In this document: positions 48,150 through 56,697 of the stretch, one piece after another
Position numbering within the stretch: position 1 is the stretch's first letter
How the letters are laid out: each line of letters starts with the position of its first letter
Assembly: GCF_002007605.1 (NCBI RefSeq)
Contig: NZ_CP019799.1
Span: 682,001-746,000 of the forward strand
DNA from: Cellvibrio sp. PSBB023
GTDB lineage: Bacteria > Pseudomonadota > Gammaproteobacteria > Pseudomonadales > Cellvibrionaceae
DNA: 64,000 bases
Reading direction: 5' to 3'
Translations under genes and position numbers: made by a program
Notes under the pieces: generated by a model
The model's input: only the letters and a program-made list of their open reading frames with translations
Databases searched by the model: none
What the model was told of the DNA's origin: nothing

Positions 48150-49748
48150 TTAGGCTTGTTTTTCTGCTGTTTGATTTAGCAAGAACTGCACCAGCAGTGG
48201 AACCGGGCGGCCAGTGGCGCCTTTGGCTCCGCCAGAGCGCCAGGCAGTACCGGCAATATCCAGATGCGCCCAGTCAAACTTTCTGGCAAAGCGCGACAGG
48301 AAACAGGCCGCTGTAACACTGCCGGCTTCGCGGCCACCAATGTTTGCCATGTCGGCAAAGTTGCTATCCAGCTGTTTTTGATACTCATCCCACAGTGGCA
48401 TATGCCAAGCGCGGTCAGCCGCTTCTTCACCGGCAGCGAGCAGTGATTTTGCCAATGCGTCGCTGTTGCTGAACAGTCCAGTGGCATGGTTGCCCAAGGC
48501 GATTACACAGGCGCCGGTCAGGGTTGCAATATCGACCACCGCTTTGGGTTTAAAGCGTTCGGTATAAGTGAGTGCATCGCACAGCACCAGGCGGCCTTCG
48601 GCATCGGTATTCAGAATTTCAATGGTTTGGCCAGACATAGATGTGACTATGTCGCCAGGTTTGGTAGCGCTACCGCTTGGCATGTTTTCAGTGGCCGCAA
48701 TAACACCTACCACATTGATGGGCAGCTCCAGTTCAACGAGAGTCTGGAATGTTCCCAGCACACTGGCAGCGCCGCACATATCGTATTTCATTTCGTCCAT
48801 AGCCGCGCCGGGCTTGAGGCTGATGCCGCCAGTATCAAAGGTGATGCCTTTACCTACTAGCGCGACAGGGGCGTGTTTCTTGGTGGCCCCTTTGTATTCG
48901 AGCACAATTAATTTGGCTGGCTGGTCGCTGCCTGCCGCAACGGAGAGGAATGAACCCATACCCAACTCTTTGAGCTGCTTTTCTTCCAGAATATTCACGC
49001 TGAGTTTGGTGTGGCTGCGACCAAGGCGTTTGGCTTCATTAGCCAGGTAGGTTGGGGTGCAGATATTCCCCGGCAAATCCCCCAGCTCGCGGGCCAGGTT
49101 CACGCCCTTGGCAATTGCTTGGCCCAATGCCAAGCCTTTAGTGACGGAATCGCTGTTGGCTTTGGTGGCAGCAAACGTAACTTTCTTTAACTGCAGGCTG
49201 ACTTCTGCGGGCTTGCTTTTGAGTTTGTCGGCGCGGTAATCGAGTTGGCTCAAATGCTCTGCCAATTGACGAGCCTGCCATTCGGTAGATTGATTGCTGA
49301 CAGCAACATCGGCCAGTGCCAGTGTTAAATCGGTGCAGGTCGTTGCGCGCAAAGCATCGCTGATTTTTTGTACGGCTTTACGATAGCTGTCGGCACCGAT
49401 ACTGCCTTCTTTGGTGGTACCCAATCCCAAAACCAGCAGTCTTGCAGCGGCAATACCCTGAGGATTTAGCAACAGTAAATGTTGTCCGGCTTTGCCTTGA
49501 AAATTCTCGCGCTTGAGTATGGTTTCCAGTTGTTGCGCATCGGCGGCATTAATCGCACTGCCAGCGGCACTGAGCTTCAGGCCTTCATAGCAACCCACCA
49601 CAAGGCAATCGGTTGTGTGTTTGAGTGGGTCAATCACTTTGCTGGAAAAGTGAATTAGGGTGTTTTTTGAGCTTGGCTTGCTCTTTTTTTCATCAGTCTT
49701 TCGAGTGTTTTTGGTGTTGCTCTGAGAGGTGCTTTTGGCGGAAGTCAT
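48150..49748 (-). CDS. pepA: Leucyl aminopeptidase PepA
   Basis: This 532-residue M17 hexameric metallo-aminopeptidase removes N-terminal residues; in E. coli PepA also binds DNA and regulates carAB and XerCD recombination. The two-metal site is visible in VGKGITFDTGGISLKP, DEMKYDMCGAAS and NTDAEGRLVLCDALTY. About 30 extra Ser/Lys/Thr-rich residues precede the normal start of the family; AAGGA 7 bases before the ATG supports that start. It is divergent from lptF. Confidence 0.96.
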   Translation of the reverse strand: MTSAKSTSQSNTKNTRKTDEKKSKPSSKNTLIHFSSKVIDPLKHTTDCLVVGCYEGLKLSAAGSAINAADAQQLETILKRENFQGKAGQHLLLLNPQGIAAARLLVLGLGTTKEGSIGADSYRKAVQKISDALRATTCTDLTLALADVAVSNQSTEWQARQLAEHLSQLDYRADKLKSKPAEVSLQLKKVTFAATKANSDSVTKGLALGQAIAKGVNLARELGDLPGNICTPTYLANEAKRLGRSHTKLSVNILEEKQLKELGMGSFLSVAAGSDQPAKLIVLEYKGATKKHAPVALVGKGITFDTGGISLKPGAAMDEMKYDMCGAASVLGTFQTLVELELPINVVGVIAATENMPSGSATKPGDIVTSMSGQTIEILNTDAEGRLVLCDALTYTERFKPKAVVDIATLTGACVIALGNHATGLFSNSDALAKSLLAAGEEAADRAWHMPLWDEYQKQLDSNFADMANIGGREAGSVTAACFLSRFARKFDWAHLDIAGTAWRSGGAKGATGRPVPLLVQFLLNQTAEKQA

Positions 49749-49915
49749 AGGGTGTCCTTATGGGGCTAAGACAATTAATAATTCGCTCAAGACAAAACGG
49801 GCGCTGTGCGTGATAATGCCACAGTTTTTAGCGCTTATGGCGGCAAAATTCGGTCTGCGCCGGAACCTTGTTGTTTGGTGCGGGTCACTAGCCATTCAGG
49901 CTCACTGAACGCGCC

Positions 49916-51040
49916 ATGCTTACTAACAGGATTAGCATTTTGATTATTTTTCGTTACCTTTCGCGTGATTTATTGGTCACTGCCCTTGCCGTTAGTGCGG
50001 TACTGCTAACGATTTTCCTCTCCGGTAAATTCAGCGATTATCTCGACGATGCCGCCCAAGGCAAACTGGCGGTTGATGTGCTGTTCACCATTATCGCCTA
50101 TCGCATGCCTAACTTGCTGGAGCTGATTTTACCGCTGGGGTTTTATCTCTCGATTTTGCTGGCTTACGGGCGCATGTATATCGAAAGTGAGATGGTGGTG
50201 TTGTCAGCAACAGGCATGAGCCAGTGGCAATTGGTGCGCATGACCATGGTGCCTGCAATCATCGTAGCGGCAATTGTCGCCTTGTTCAGTTTTTGGCTCA
50301 GCCCCCTGGGTGCGCAGTTAACCCAGCAAACACTGGCGGAGCAACGTAGCCGCAGTGAATTTGAAAGCTTGCAGGAAGGGCGATTCCAGGCCATAGGGCA
50401 GGGGCGCATCATGACTTATGTGCAGCAGGTGAGCGAGGATAACAAAAGCCTAAAAAATGTGTTTGTTGCTCAACAGGATGGACAACTGACATCCACCATT
50501 GTGATGGCAGAAACCGGTGCACAGGCTTACAACCCGGATTACGGTCAGCGGTATCTCATACTGAATAATGGCCATCGCTATGAAGGTCAACCGGGTTCCA
50601 GCGAATTTACCATTACCAGTTTCAAGGAATGGGGGCGCTACTTGCCGCCAACCACCAGTGCGGCAGAGATTGAAAGCAAGGCCGATGCAAAAACAACAGC
50701 AGAATTGATGGCGGCTGATGATTTGGAAAGCAAGGCGACGCTGCAGTGGCGGCTATCCATGCCGCTGATGGTATTGATTGCTACCTTGCTGGCTGTGCCC
50801 TTGAGCAAAACCAATCCACGGCAGGGGCGTTACCTGAAAATGCTGCCAGCGATTTTGATTTACATTTTTTATCTGGCCTTTTTGATTAATGCGCGCAGTG
50901 CTGTGGCCGAAGGTGGCCTGCCTCATTCGATTGGTTTATGGGTGGTACATATTCCCTTTTTATTGATAGGTTTAGTGATGCTTAACTGGCAGAGCCTGCT
51001 GCTGTCGCGTACCAAAACAGTAGGAGGCGCTCATGCATAA
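49916..51040 (+). CDS. lptF: LPS export ABC transporter permease LptF
   Basis: This 374-residue inner-membrane permease works with LptG and LptB2 to extract LPS from the inner membrane. It has six transmembrane helices with a central periplasmic beta-jellyroll (about 135-260). The family opening IIFRYLSRDLLVTALAVSAV follows a short extra N-terminal segment, so an internal start near 49940 is possible. The gene overlaps lptG by 8 bases and is divergent from pepA, as in pseudomonads. Confidence 0.95.
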   Translation: MLTNRISILIIFRYLSRDLLVTALAVSAVLLTIFLSGKFSDYLDDAAQGKLAVDVLFTIIAYRMPNLLELILPLGFYLSILLAYGRMYIESEMVVLSATGMSQWQLVRMTMVPAIIVAAIVALFSFWLSPLGAQLTQQTLAEQRSRSEFESLQEGRFQAIGQGRIMTYVQQVSEDNKSLKNVFVAQQDGQLTSTIVMAETGAQAYNPDYGQRYLILNNGHRYEGQPGSSEFTITSFKEWGRYLPPTTSAAEIESKADAKTTAELMAADDLESKATLQWRLSMPLMVLIATLLAVPLSKTNPRQGRYLKMLPAILIYIFYLAFLINARSAVAEGGLPHSIGLWVVHIPFLLIGLVMLNWQSLLLSRTKTVGGAHA

Positions 51041-52091
51041 AATTACGGCTTATATTTCGCGTACAGTGTTTTACGCTATTGCCATGACACTGCTGGTGTT
51101 TATTGCGCTTGATTTTATTTTTGGTCTTATATCGCAGTTGGAAAAAACCTCCGGTGCCTATACCGCGTTGGAAGCCTTTTACTACATGTCGCTGACGGTG
51201 CCGCGCCGCCTGTACGATTTGATTCCCTATTCCTGTCTGATCGGTTGCCTTGCTGGCTTGGGTTTATTGGCGAGTAGCAGCGAGTTGGTTGTGGTGCGTG
51301 CTGCCGGTGTTTCAGTAAAACGAATCACCTGGATTGCATTGCGTCCCGCCATTATTTTTATTGTGATTGCCTTGTTGCTTGGTGAATTTGTCGCTCCTTA
51401 TACCGAACAAATGGCGGATAACCGTCGGCATTATTTGAAATACAACACCACCCAATCGGCGCCACAGAATATGTGGAATCGCGAGGGTGATGAATTTATG
51501 CATGTGAGCGCGGTATTACCTAACGGTGTTATCTATGGGCTGACGCGTTATAAATTTAATCCGCAACAACAGTTGGAATCTGCCAGCTTTACCAAACAGG
51601 CGCGCTATGAAGATGGCTACTGGCAGGAAGAGGATGTCTCTATTACCTATCTTGCCGAAGAGGGTGTACGGAATGAGGTGATTGAATCGCGCCGCTGGGA
51701 TACGCCTTTGACTCCCAACCTGTTCAACATTCTGGTGCTGGATCCGGAAGATCTGTCCATGCGTAATTTGCACTATTACACTAACTATTTGCATGAACAG
51801 AGTTTGACATCTGGCAATTACAATTTGGCATTTTGGCAAAAAGTATTACAGCCATTGGCAACCGCAAGTCTGGTGTTGATTGCGATTTCGTTTGTATTTG
51901 GCCCGTTGCGCAGTGTGACCATGGGGCAGCGTATTTTCACCGGTGTTGTGTTTGGTGTGGCGTTTTTGTTGCTGCAAAAACTGCTTGGCCCATCAAGCCT
52001 GGTATTTGGGTTTCCGCCGGTTGTGGCGGTGATGATTCCAATCCTTATTTGTATTTTGCTGGGAATGTATTTGTTGAAACGGGCGCGCTAG
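51033..52091 (+). CDS. lptG: LPS export ABC transporter permease LptG
   Basis: This 352-residue partner of LptF has the same six-helix and jellyroll build; characteristic segments are VPRRLYDLIPYSCLIGCLAGLG and VVRAAGVSVKRITW. AGGAGG lies 6 bases before its ATG inside lptF. The stop codon falls within the loop of a strong terminator hairpin. Confidence 0.95.
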   Translation: MHKITAYISRTVFYAIAMTLLVFIALDFIFGLISQLEKTSGAYTALEAFYYMSLTVPRRLYDLIPYSCLIGCLAGLGLLASSSELVVVRAAGVSVKRITWIALRPAIIFIVIALLLGEFVAPYTEQMADNRRHYLKYNTTQSAPQNMWNREGDEFMHVSAVLPNGVIYGLTRYKFNPQQQLESASFTKQARYEDGYWQEEDVSITYLAEEGVRNEVIESRRWDTPLTPNLFNILVLDPEDLSMRNLHYYTNYLHEQSLTSGNYNLAFWQKVLQPLATASLVLIAISFVFGPLRSVTMGQRIFTGVVFGVAFLLLQKLLGPSSLVFGFPPVVAVMIPILICILLGMYLLKRAR

Positions 52092-52107
52092 CGGCGCCCG
52101 GTTTTTT
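52080..52107 (+). terminator. Rho-independent terminator of lptFG
   Basis: A 7-bp GC-rich stem (52080-52086 with 52094-52100), 7-base loop holding the lptG stop codon, then a run of six T. Confidence 0.85.
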
Positions 52108-52116
52108 GGCGGCAAG

Positions 52117-52623
52117 TTAGTGTTTGGGTTCTTTACTGAGCAATAAAATGCGGGTGTTGCTGATTTTATCGTGCAGGGTTTGACGATCAGCAAAGGCGTA
52201 CATCAACCAATAACCGGCACCGAACAGCAGCAGTGAAAATGGTGCGCACACACAGCGAATCATGCATTGTTTTACGCTGGGCAGTTGCATCTTGTTGTTG
52301 TCAAACATTTTCATGCGCCAGGTTTTCATGCCCAGAGTCTGGCCGGATTTGCACCAGAAATAACAAAAAAATAATACCAGTGTCAGCAGCCAGCCAATAA
52401 AAACCAATATCCCCCAATTCCCCCAGCTTACGCGCTCACCGGTTGCCGGTGTGCCGTTAATAAGCAGGTTTATCCCTACTGCTATCGCACCGTACAAAAT
52501 ACTCACGGCCATTAATAATAGCGAGTCATACACCATGGCGGCCAAACGCCTTGGTAAACCTGGTGTGGCGTATACCGGTGATGGATTAGTGGGCGCTGTG
52601 TGGTCAGAGGCTGGTGTAGTCAT
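52117..52623 (-). CDS. RDD family membrane protein
   Basis: The protein has 168 residues. After a Pro/Thr-rich cytoplasmic start come three or four transmembrane helices (about 30-55, 70-90 and 120-140), with PGLPRRLAAMVYDSLLL carrying the family's Arg and Asp and GQTLGMKTWRMKM between helices. RDD proteins are small membrane proteins, often of unknown or transport role. It is convergent with lptG and downstream of the FHA-cyclase gene on the same strand (36 bases). Confidence 0.9.
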   Translation of the reverse strand: MTTPASDHTAPTNPSPVYATPGLPRRLAAMVYDSLLLMAVSILYGAIAVGINLLINGTPATGERVSWGNWGILVFIGWLLTLVLFFCYFWCKSGQTLGMKTWRMKMFDNNKMQLPSVKQCMIRCVCAPFSLLLFGAGYWLMYAFADRQTLHDKISNTRILLLSKEPKH

Positions 52624-52659
52624 TGGGTGTATTCGTAGGTGAAAGGTTGGCGTGAAGGC

Positions 52660-53556
52660 TTAAAGTGCAAAGTGAATTGCCCATGGGTTATCGCCGCGCA
52701 GGGTTTGGCCTAAACCAATAAACCCACGACCTTGCAAGGGTAATTCTTCGCGGCGCAAATAAATGGGTGCCTGTTCTTCCTGATAGACATAGGTGCCATT
52801 GGTTGAGTGATCAACCAGTACATATTTGCCACGGCGAAACTCAATGTGGCAGTGCTCGCGCGAGGCAAATTCGCTTTCGATGTGCAGTTGTGCCTTTTGT
52901 GTGTCCCGTCCAATAGCAAAAGGGGTTTGCTCCGGTAGCAAGAAAACCCTTGCTCCATTTACCTGCAAGCTGAGCTGGAATTTTTCGGCAAAGCTGGTGA
53001 TGTCTTCAATAGGAATAACGATGGTGGTGCGGCTGTTATTGCCGGTGTGTTCCCACTGCAATCGGTAAATAATGGTTTCTTCCTGATCGCCCTTGATATT
53101 GATGCGATCAAACATCTGGCAGTCCCGTCGCAATTGCTGGTCGAGTGCATCGACAGTGGATTGGGTGATGACTATTTGGTTGGCGCGGGCAATTTGTGCG
53201 ACGCAGGCGGCATCGTTGACGTTATCCCCAAAGGCATCATCAGCGGTGATCAACACCTCGCCAAATGCGATGCCTATGCGTATACCCAGGTCTTTCAGGT
53301 GCGGCTCTTTTATGGCGCGCAGTTGTATGGCAATGGCTGCTTCACAGGCTTGGTCTGCCTTATCAAAGCGGGCCATGATTTCATCACCAATGGTTTTGAC
53401 CAGTGTCCCTTCATGCACTATGGTCAACGCCGTCATGAATTGTACGGATTCATCAATGATGGCTTTAGCCTGCTCATTGCCCAGTCGTTTATACAGCGCC
53501 GAGCTGCCGGATACATCGGCAAACATAATCGCTTGTGGTTGGCTGTATTGGGTCAT
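52660..53556 (-). CDS. Class III adenylate/guanylate cyclase-like protein with FHA domain
   Basis: The protein has 298 residues. An N-terminal cyclase homology domain (about 5-170) carries metal-binding D14 in MFADVSGS and D58 in KTIGDEIMARF, with K54 beside it. At the position of the transition-state pair N-x3-R, the sequence is N114-DAA-C118: the Arg is replaced by Cys. An FHA domain follows (about 205-290, FAIGRD, SREHCHIEF, DHSTNGTYVY), which binds phosphothreonine. It may be a weak cyclase, have another nucleotide role or act as a scaffold. It is cytoplasmic. Confidence 0.88.
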   Translation of the reverse strand: MTQYSQPQAIMFADVSGSSALYKRLGNEQAKAIIDESVQFMTALTIVHEGTLVKTIGDEIMARFDKADQACEAAIAIQLRAIKEPHLKDLGIRIGIAFGEVLITADDAFGDNVNDAACVAQIARANQIVITQSTVDALDQQLRRDCQMFDRINIKGDQEETIIYRLQWEHTGNNSRTTIVIPIEDITSFAEKFQLSLQVNGARVFLLPEQTPFAIGRDTQKAQLHIESEFASREHCHIEFRRGKYVLVDHSTNGTYVYQEEQAPIYLRREELPLQGRGFIGLGQTLRGDNPWAIHFAL

Positions 53557-53970
53557 GGGGTCCGCGAGGGCAAGGGCAAAAAGAATAGGTGGATAATAGG
53601 CGCTTTATTTTACAGGCGCAAAAACTCCGTTGGGTAACTTTAAGGGTGTCGGACTTTTTAATCCATCTGCGGGGGCATGGTGTAATACTATGTGATTTCG
53701 CGCTGTTTTTAAACCAGCCCACACGGTAAACCTAGATACTTCAAAGAGGTGAGTCCTTCCTAATAGCTGTTTGTGGTTATGATGGGGTTGTGATGGAGAT
53801 ATCGTACTGTGCCGCTCATGGTTTTTCTGTGGCGAGTTTTCTTGCTCTTCATATGAAGAGGGGGGAGTTAGCCGTATTATCCTAATAGGGGTGCGCTGTT
53901 AAACAGCATGCCTGTAATAACGATGGCTCGCTAGTCGCATAGTGGTTTATTGGTGGGGGGTTATTGATTA
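53557..53970. other. Intergenic region with a 16-bp palindrome
   Basis: About 414 bases with no credible gene. It holds a perfect 16-bp palindrome (53845-53860, CTCTTCATATGAAGAG) followed by a run of G. It could be a regulator-binding site for the gene at 53971 or a weak hairpin. No direct repeats or mobile-element ends were seen. Confidence 0.5.
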
Positions 53971-54756
53971 ATGGAGAAAATGAGTATGGGGCAGGAAAAT
54001 CAGCCTGAGACCGGTAAGGTACAAAGTGGAAATAAGAAACTAGGCATGGCTACATCTACAATATGGGCAACATGGCTCACAGTTCTTTGGTTGATTGGTG
54101 TGGCTGTAATTGTTTATTTGCGTCGTGGAGATATTCCTACTTTGCAGTTGAATGCGATTGGTGATTTTCTGGCGGGAACAGTATCCCCACTCGCTTTGTT
54201 GTGGTTAGTGGCTGGGTATGTGCGTCAGGGGTATGAGTTAAGGCAAAACACGGATGCACTTTATCTTCAGCAAAAGGCTTTGCTGTTACAGCATGAGGAA
54301 TTGGCTAATCAGGTTGCTGAAACCAGAAAGTTAGCTCATCACTCCGAGCAGCAGGCTGCTGCATCGTTGGCGATGGTGGAGTTCAACATAACAGAAAAAA
54401 GAGATAAAGAAATTTCAGTAATCAATGCAGTACAGCCTCTTTTTGATTACAAAATATTTTTTATTAATGAAACGGTTTGCAATTTAATTGTGCACAATAA
54501 AGGGAATCCTGCTTCTAATATTGTTTTTGACTGTGAGGGTTTTGTTGCGCGGCTTACAGTGGGATCTGCAATGGCTAAAGATAGGAAGGTAAATTTTAAT
54601 CATACCAGGCTAACTGCTGAAGCGAATGTTGAAGATTTGCTTATTCGGGTTAATTATTTAGATATCTATGAGGCGCCTCGGCTGCAAATTTACCGAGTGA
54701 TAGCAGGAAATACGCATCTGATTGAAAGCAGGGAAGGGGAGCTTAAAACTAATTAA
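53971..54756 (+). CDS. Hypothetical membrane protein with coiled coil
   Basis: The protein has 261 residues. After about 30 polar residues come two transmembrane helices (about 34-52 and 66-88), then a coiled-coil stretch rich in Gln, Glu and Leu (about 90-145), and a soluble strand-rich C-terminal domain with CNLIVHNKGNPASNIVFDCE, like an immunoglobulin-type domain. No family is named with confidence. It is AT-richer than the core genes nearby and lies beside the AHH toxin pair near a tRNA-Leu, in a small accessory patch. Confidence 0.6.
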   Translation: MEKMSMGQENQPETGKVQSGNKKLGMATSTIWATWLTVLWLIGVAVIVYLRRGDIPTLQLNAIGDFLAGTVSPLALLWLVAGYVRQGYELRQNTDALYLQQKALLLQHEELANQVAETRKLAHHSEQQAAASLAMVEFNITEKRDKEISVINAVQPLFDYKIFFINETVCNLIVHNKGNPASNIVFDCEGFVARLTVGSAMAKDRKVNFNHTRLTAEANVEDLLIRVNYLDIYEAPRLQIYRVIAGNTHLIESREGELKTN

Positions 54757-54798
54757 TTTTGATATGGTTTTTATCTGCTTTGTATAGATGAATGAAGT

Positions 54799-54821
54799 AA
54801 AGGCAGCTTTCGCTGCCTTTT
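54799..54821. terminator. Bidirectional hairpin terminator
   Basis: A 9-bp perfect stem (54799-54807 with 54812-54820) with a 4-base loop and A and T ends, between the gene at 53971 and the convergent immunity gene. Confidence 0.85.
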
Positions 54822-55391
54822 CTATATCTCATCAATACACGCTAAATCTCTCGAAAAGTACAACCCTTTCAATCCATTTGAATCAACCAGTGTTTTAAAT
54901 TCCTCCGTGCAGTACATGTTGCGGTGGTTGCTGAATTCCGTTTGAAAAACCAATTGGTCTTTTAAGGAATCCTCTTTAAAAACCAATGCCTGCATTTCTA
55001 CATAATCCACTTCATCAACTTGCCGCGCACTCTGATTAAGGTCAACGTGTTCCATGCCGGTTTTGTTGGTGGAGTGGAATAGCCAGTAGGGTGTGCCTTC
55101 ACATTCGATAGGTAACAGCTCGCCGAATTCTGCCAGATGTTGCTTTAATTTGTCGTAGGCGTTTTGGTTTAGCGCCAAGCAATTTTGTGTTGCCCATACT
55201 GTGATATCTGGCACTTTTACGACATTGTTGCTATCGCTGTCGTCTGTGAAAGTGCCCGGCACTTTTTTCCAAAAATCTGCCCAATGATCTTCATACAGCA
55301 AAAAGAAATCGCCAATTATTTTTTCTATGGCGTATGAGTCGAGGTAAAAATTTAAATAGTTTTCGCGGTCTGCGCGTAGTTTGTAAATCAT
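54822..55391 (-). CDS. Imm11 (DUF1629)-like immunity protein
   Basis: The protein has 189 residues, acidic and soluble. The pattern of the middle and C-terminal parts (PYWLFHSTN, VDLNQSARQVDEVDY, MYCTEEFKTLVDSNGLKGLYFS) resembles the Imm11/DUF1629 immunity family, which guards against toxins of polymorphic systems; the match is by eye and not certain. It follows the AHH nuclease gene with a one-base gap on the same strand, the normal toxin-then-immunity order. It should bind and block the nuclease. Confidence 0.65.
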   Translation of the reverse strand: MIYKLRADRENYLNFYLDSYAIEKIIGDFFLLYEDHWADFWKKVPGTFTDDSDSNNVVKVPDITVWATQNCLALNQNAYDKLKQHLAEFGELLPIECEGTPYWLFHSTNKTGMEHVDLNQSARQVDEVDYVEMQALVFKEDSLKDQLVFQTEFSNHRNMYCTEEFKTLVDSNGLKGLYFSRDLACIDEI

Positions 55392-55392
55392 T

Positions 55393-55995
55393 TTAAATTG
55401 CTTCCTTTGGGGAGGCCGACCCCTTTTTCAACATAACAGATTCTGGCATGCCTCCATATTGCATCATTCTGGAGATCAGATTTAGCGTCTGCCGGAATTT
55501 GATGGCTTGATACGCTGGTCTTAGCCTGGAGTTAATCCACGAATAGTAGTTGTGACGGTGGATTCGGCTGTGTGGTGGTGCTTTTGGCATGGCCGGGTGC
55601 GGTGTTGCTGCTGTGTTTTCTGGTAACCAGCAACCATTATCTACATCATCGATGCCAATTTTCATTTTGGCCATCATTAGCCGTAGCTCTGCGGCCAGTT
55701 TATGTTTGCCCGCAACTATCGCATGGGCATGACAACGGGCAGGGCGGGCACCGTAGGCTTCTACCAAGTGGTAGCCAAGCCGACTGGGCACGTGTTCTTC
55801 GGCCATTAAATTTTCGAGGGATTTTGCGGCGGCTTGTGCGCGGTATTTGTCGATACCTGCTTGTACTTGGGCGGCAACTTTGACGAGATTTAAATCTGAA
55901 TTGGTTATCGGACCACCTTTGGCGGCGGTGTTGTCGATTGCGTGGTCGAGGGCGTCCTTCAGGTAATACGGGGTAGGTTGTGCTGGAAAGGGCAT
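55393..55995 (-). CDS. AHH-family nuclease toxin (HNH-like), variant motif
   Basis: The protein has 200 residues starting at the ATG at 55995 with GGAAA 7 bases upstream. After about 85 helical residues comes a C-terminal AHH-type nuclease domain: CHAHAIVAGKH (H89, H91, H98), GIDDVDNGCWLP, and HSRIHRHNYYSWINSRL (H142, H146, H148). The usual AHH triplet is AHA here, so the second His is lost at that position. AHH nucleases are toxins of bacterial competition systems and cleave DNA or RNA. No signal peptide, PAAR, Hcp or RHS part is attached, so delivery would need another protein. An immunity gene follows. Confidence 0.75.
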   Translation of the reverse strand: MPFPAQPTPYYLKDALDHAIDNTAAKGGPITNSDLNLVKVAAQVQAGIDKYRAQAAAKSLENLMAEEHVPSRLGYHLVEAYGARPARCHAHAIVAGKHKLAAELRLMMAKMKIGIDDVDNGCWLPENTAATPHPAMPKAPPHSRIHRHNYYSWINSRLRPAYQAIKFRQTLNLISRMMQYGGMPESVMLKKGSASPKEAI

Positions 55996-56375
55996 GGTCA
56001 ATTTCCATATGGTTAACGATTATTTGCAGATGCGTGCTGCATGCGAGGCTGTGCAATCGTAAGGTATCAGCTCTGTGTGTGCAGTGATCAAATCGAAACT
56101 ACGTCAAAGTCCCAATCAAAATTAAGCGAGCGAGTACCGCAGCCTTAAAGTTCACTCCTCCCCCGCCTGCGGGCTTTGCGAAAAAATTGAGTTCGTGAAG
56201 CGGCCATTTGAGTCTAGGTCGCATAGGTTATTCGGCAGGATGACTTTTTTTGATGGCAGCAATTGCAGGGGTAATTAAGCTGGGCTTTTTGAGGGGGGCG
56301 TCCCTTGAGGGGGTTGAATTGTCAAATTTGGAACATAAAAAAGGGGCTTACATTGCTGTAAGCCCCTTTCGGATT
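55996..56375. other. Intergenic region between tRNA-Leu and the toxin gene
   Basis: About 380 bases holding the toxin promoter and the tRNA terminator. Apart from the hairpin listed, no gene, integrase fragment or duplicated tRNA end was seen. Confidence 0.5.
56340..56369 (-). terminator. Rho-independent terminator of tRNA-Leu
   Basis: A 13-bp perfect stem (56340-56352 with 56357-56369) with a 4-base loop; on the minus strand it is followed by a run of T, 6 bases past the CCA end of the tRNA. Confidence 0.92.
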
Positions 56376-56462
56376 TGGTGCCAGTGGTCGGACTCGAACC
56401 GACACGCTTTTAAGGGCGCCGGATTTTGAATCCGGTGCGTCTACCAATTCCGCCACACTGGC
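56376..56462 (-). tRNA. tRNA-Leu (anticodon CAA)
   Basis: An 87-nt class II tRNA including an encoded CCA. The acceptor stem GCCAGTG pairs with CACTGGC and discriminator A; there is a TTCGAGTCC T-loop, a long variable arm, and an anticodon loop TTCAAAA on a 5-bp stem, giving CAA, which reads UUG. It is followed by a terminator. Confidence 0.97.
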
Positions 56463-56697
56463 GAGTGGTGCGCATTCTAATGATTTGAACTCTCCTGTCA
56501 AATACTAATTTCAAAAACTATAGAAAACAGTTATTTGCTAAACAGCTTGGTCAAAAATCACCACTTTTCTGGTGGTAATTTATGCGATGTCATCCGGCAG
56601 GGCGGTCTTGGTCTGTCGCAATTTAAACTTGGGCCAAATTGGTATACCCTTGCCGACCTTTTATTGTTTATCCACCAACCTTTTTTAAGCCCTCGTT

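Noticed and set aside
48486..49239. Plus-strand open frames inside pepA
   Set aside because: Shadows of the minus-strand aminopeptidase; no motifs.
53557..56375. Attachment-site direct repeat of the tRNA-Leu 3' end
   Set aside because: No second copy of the tRNA end was seen on the far side of the accessory genes.
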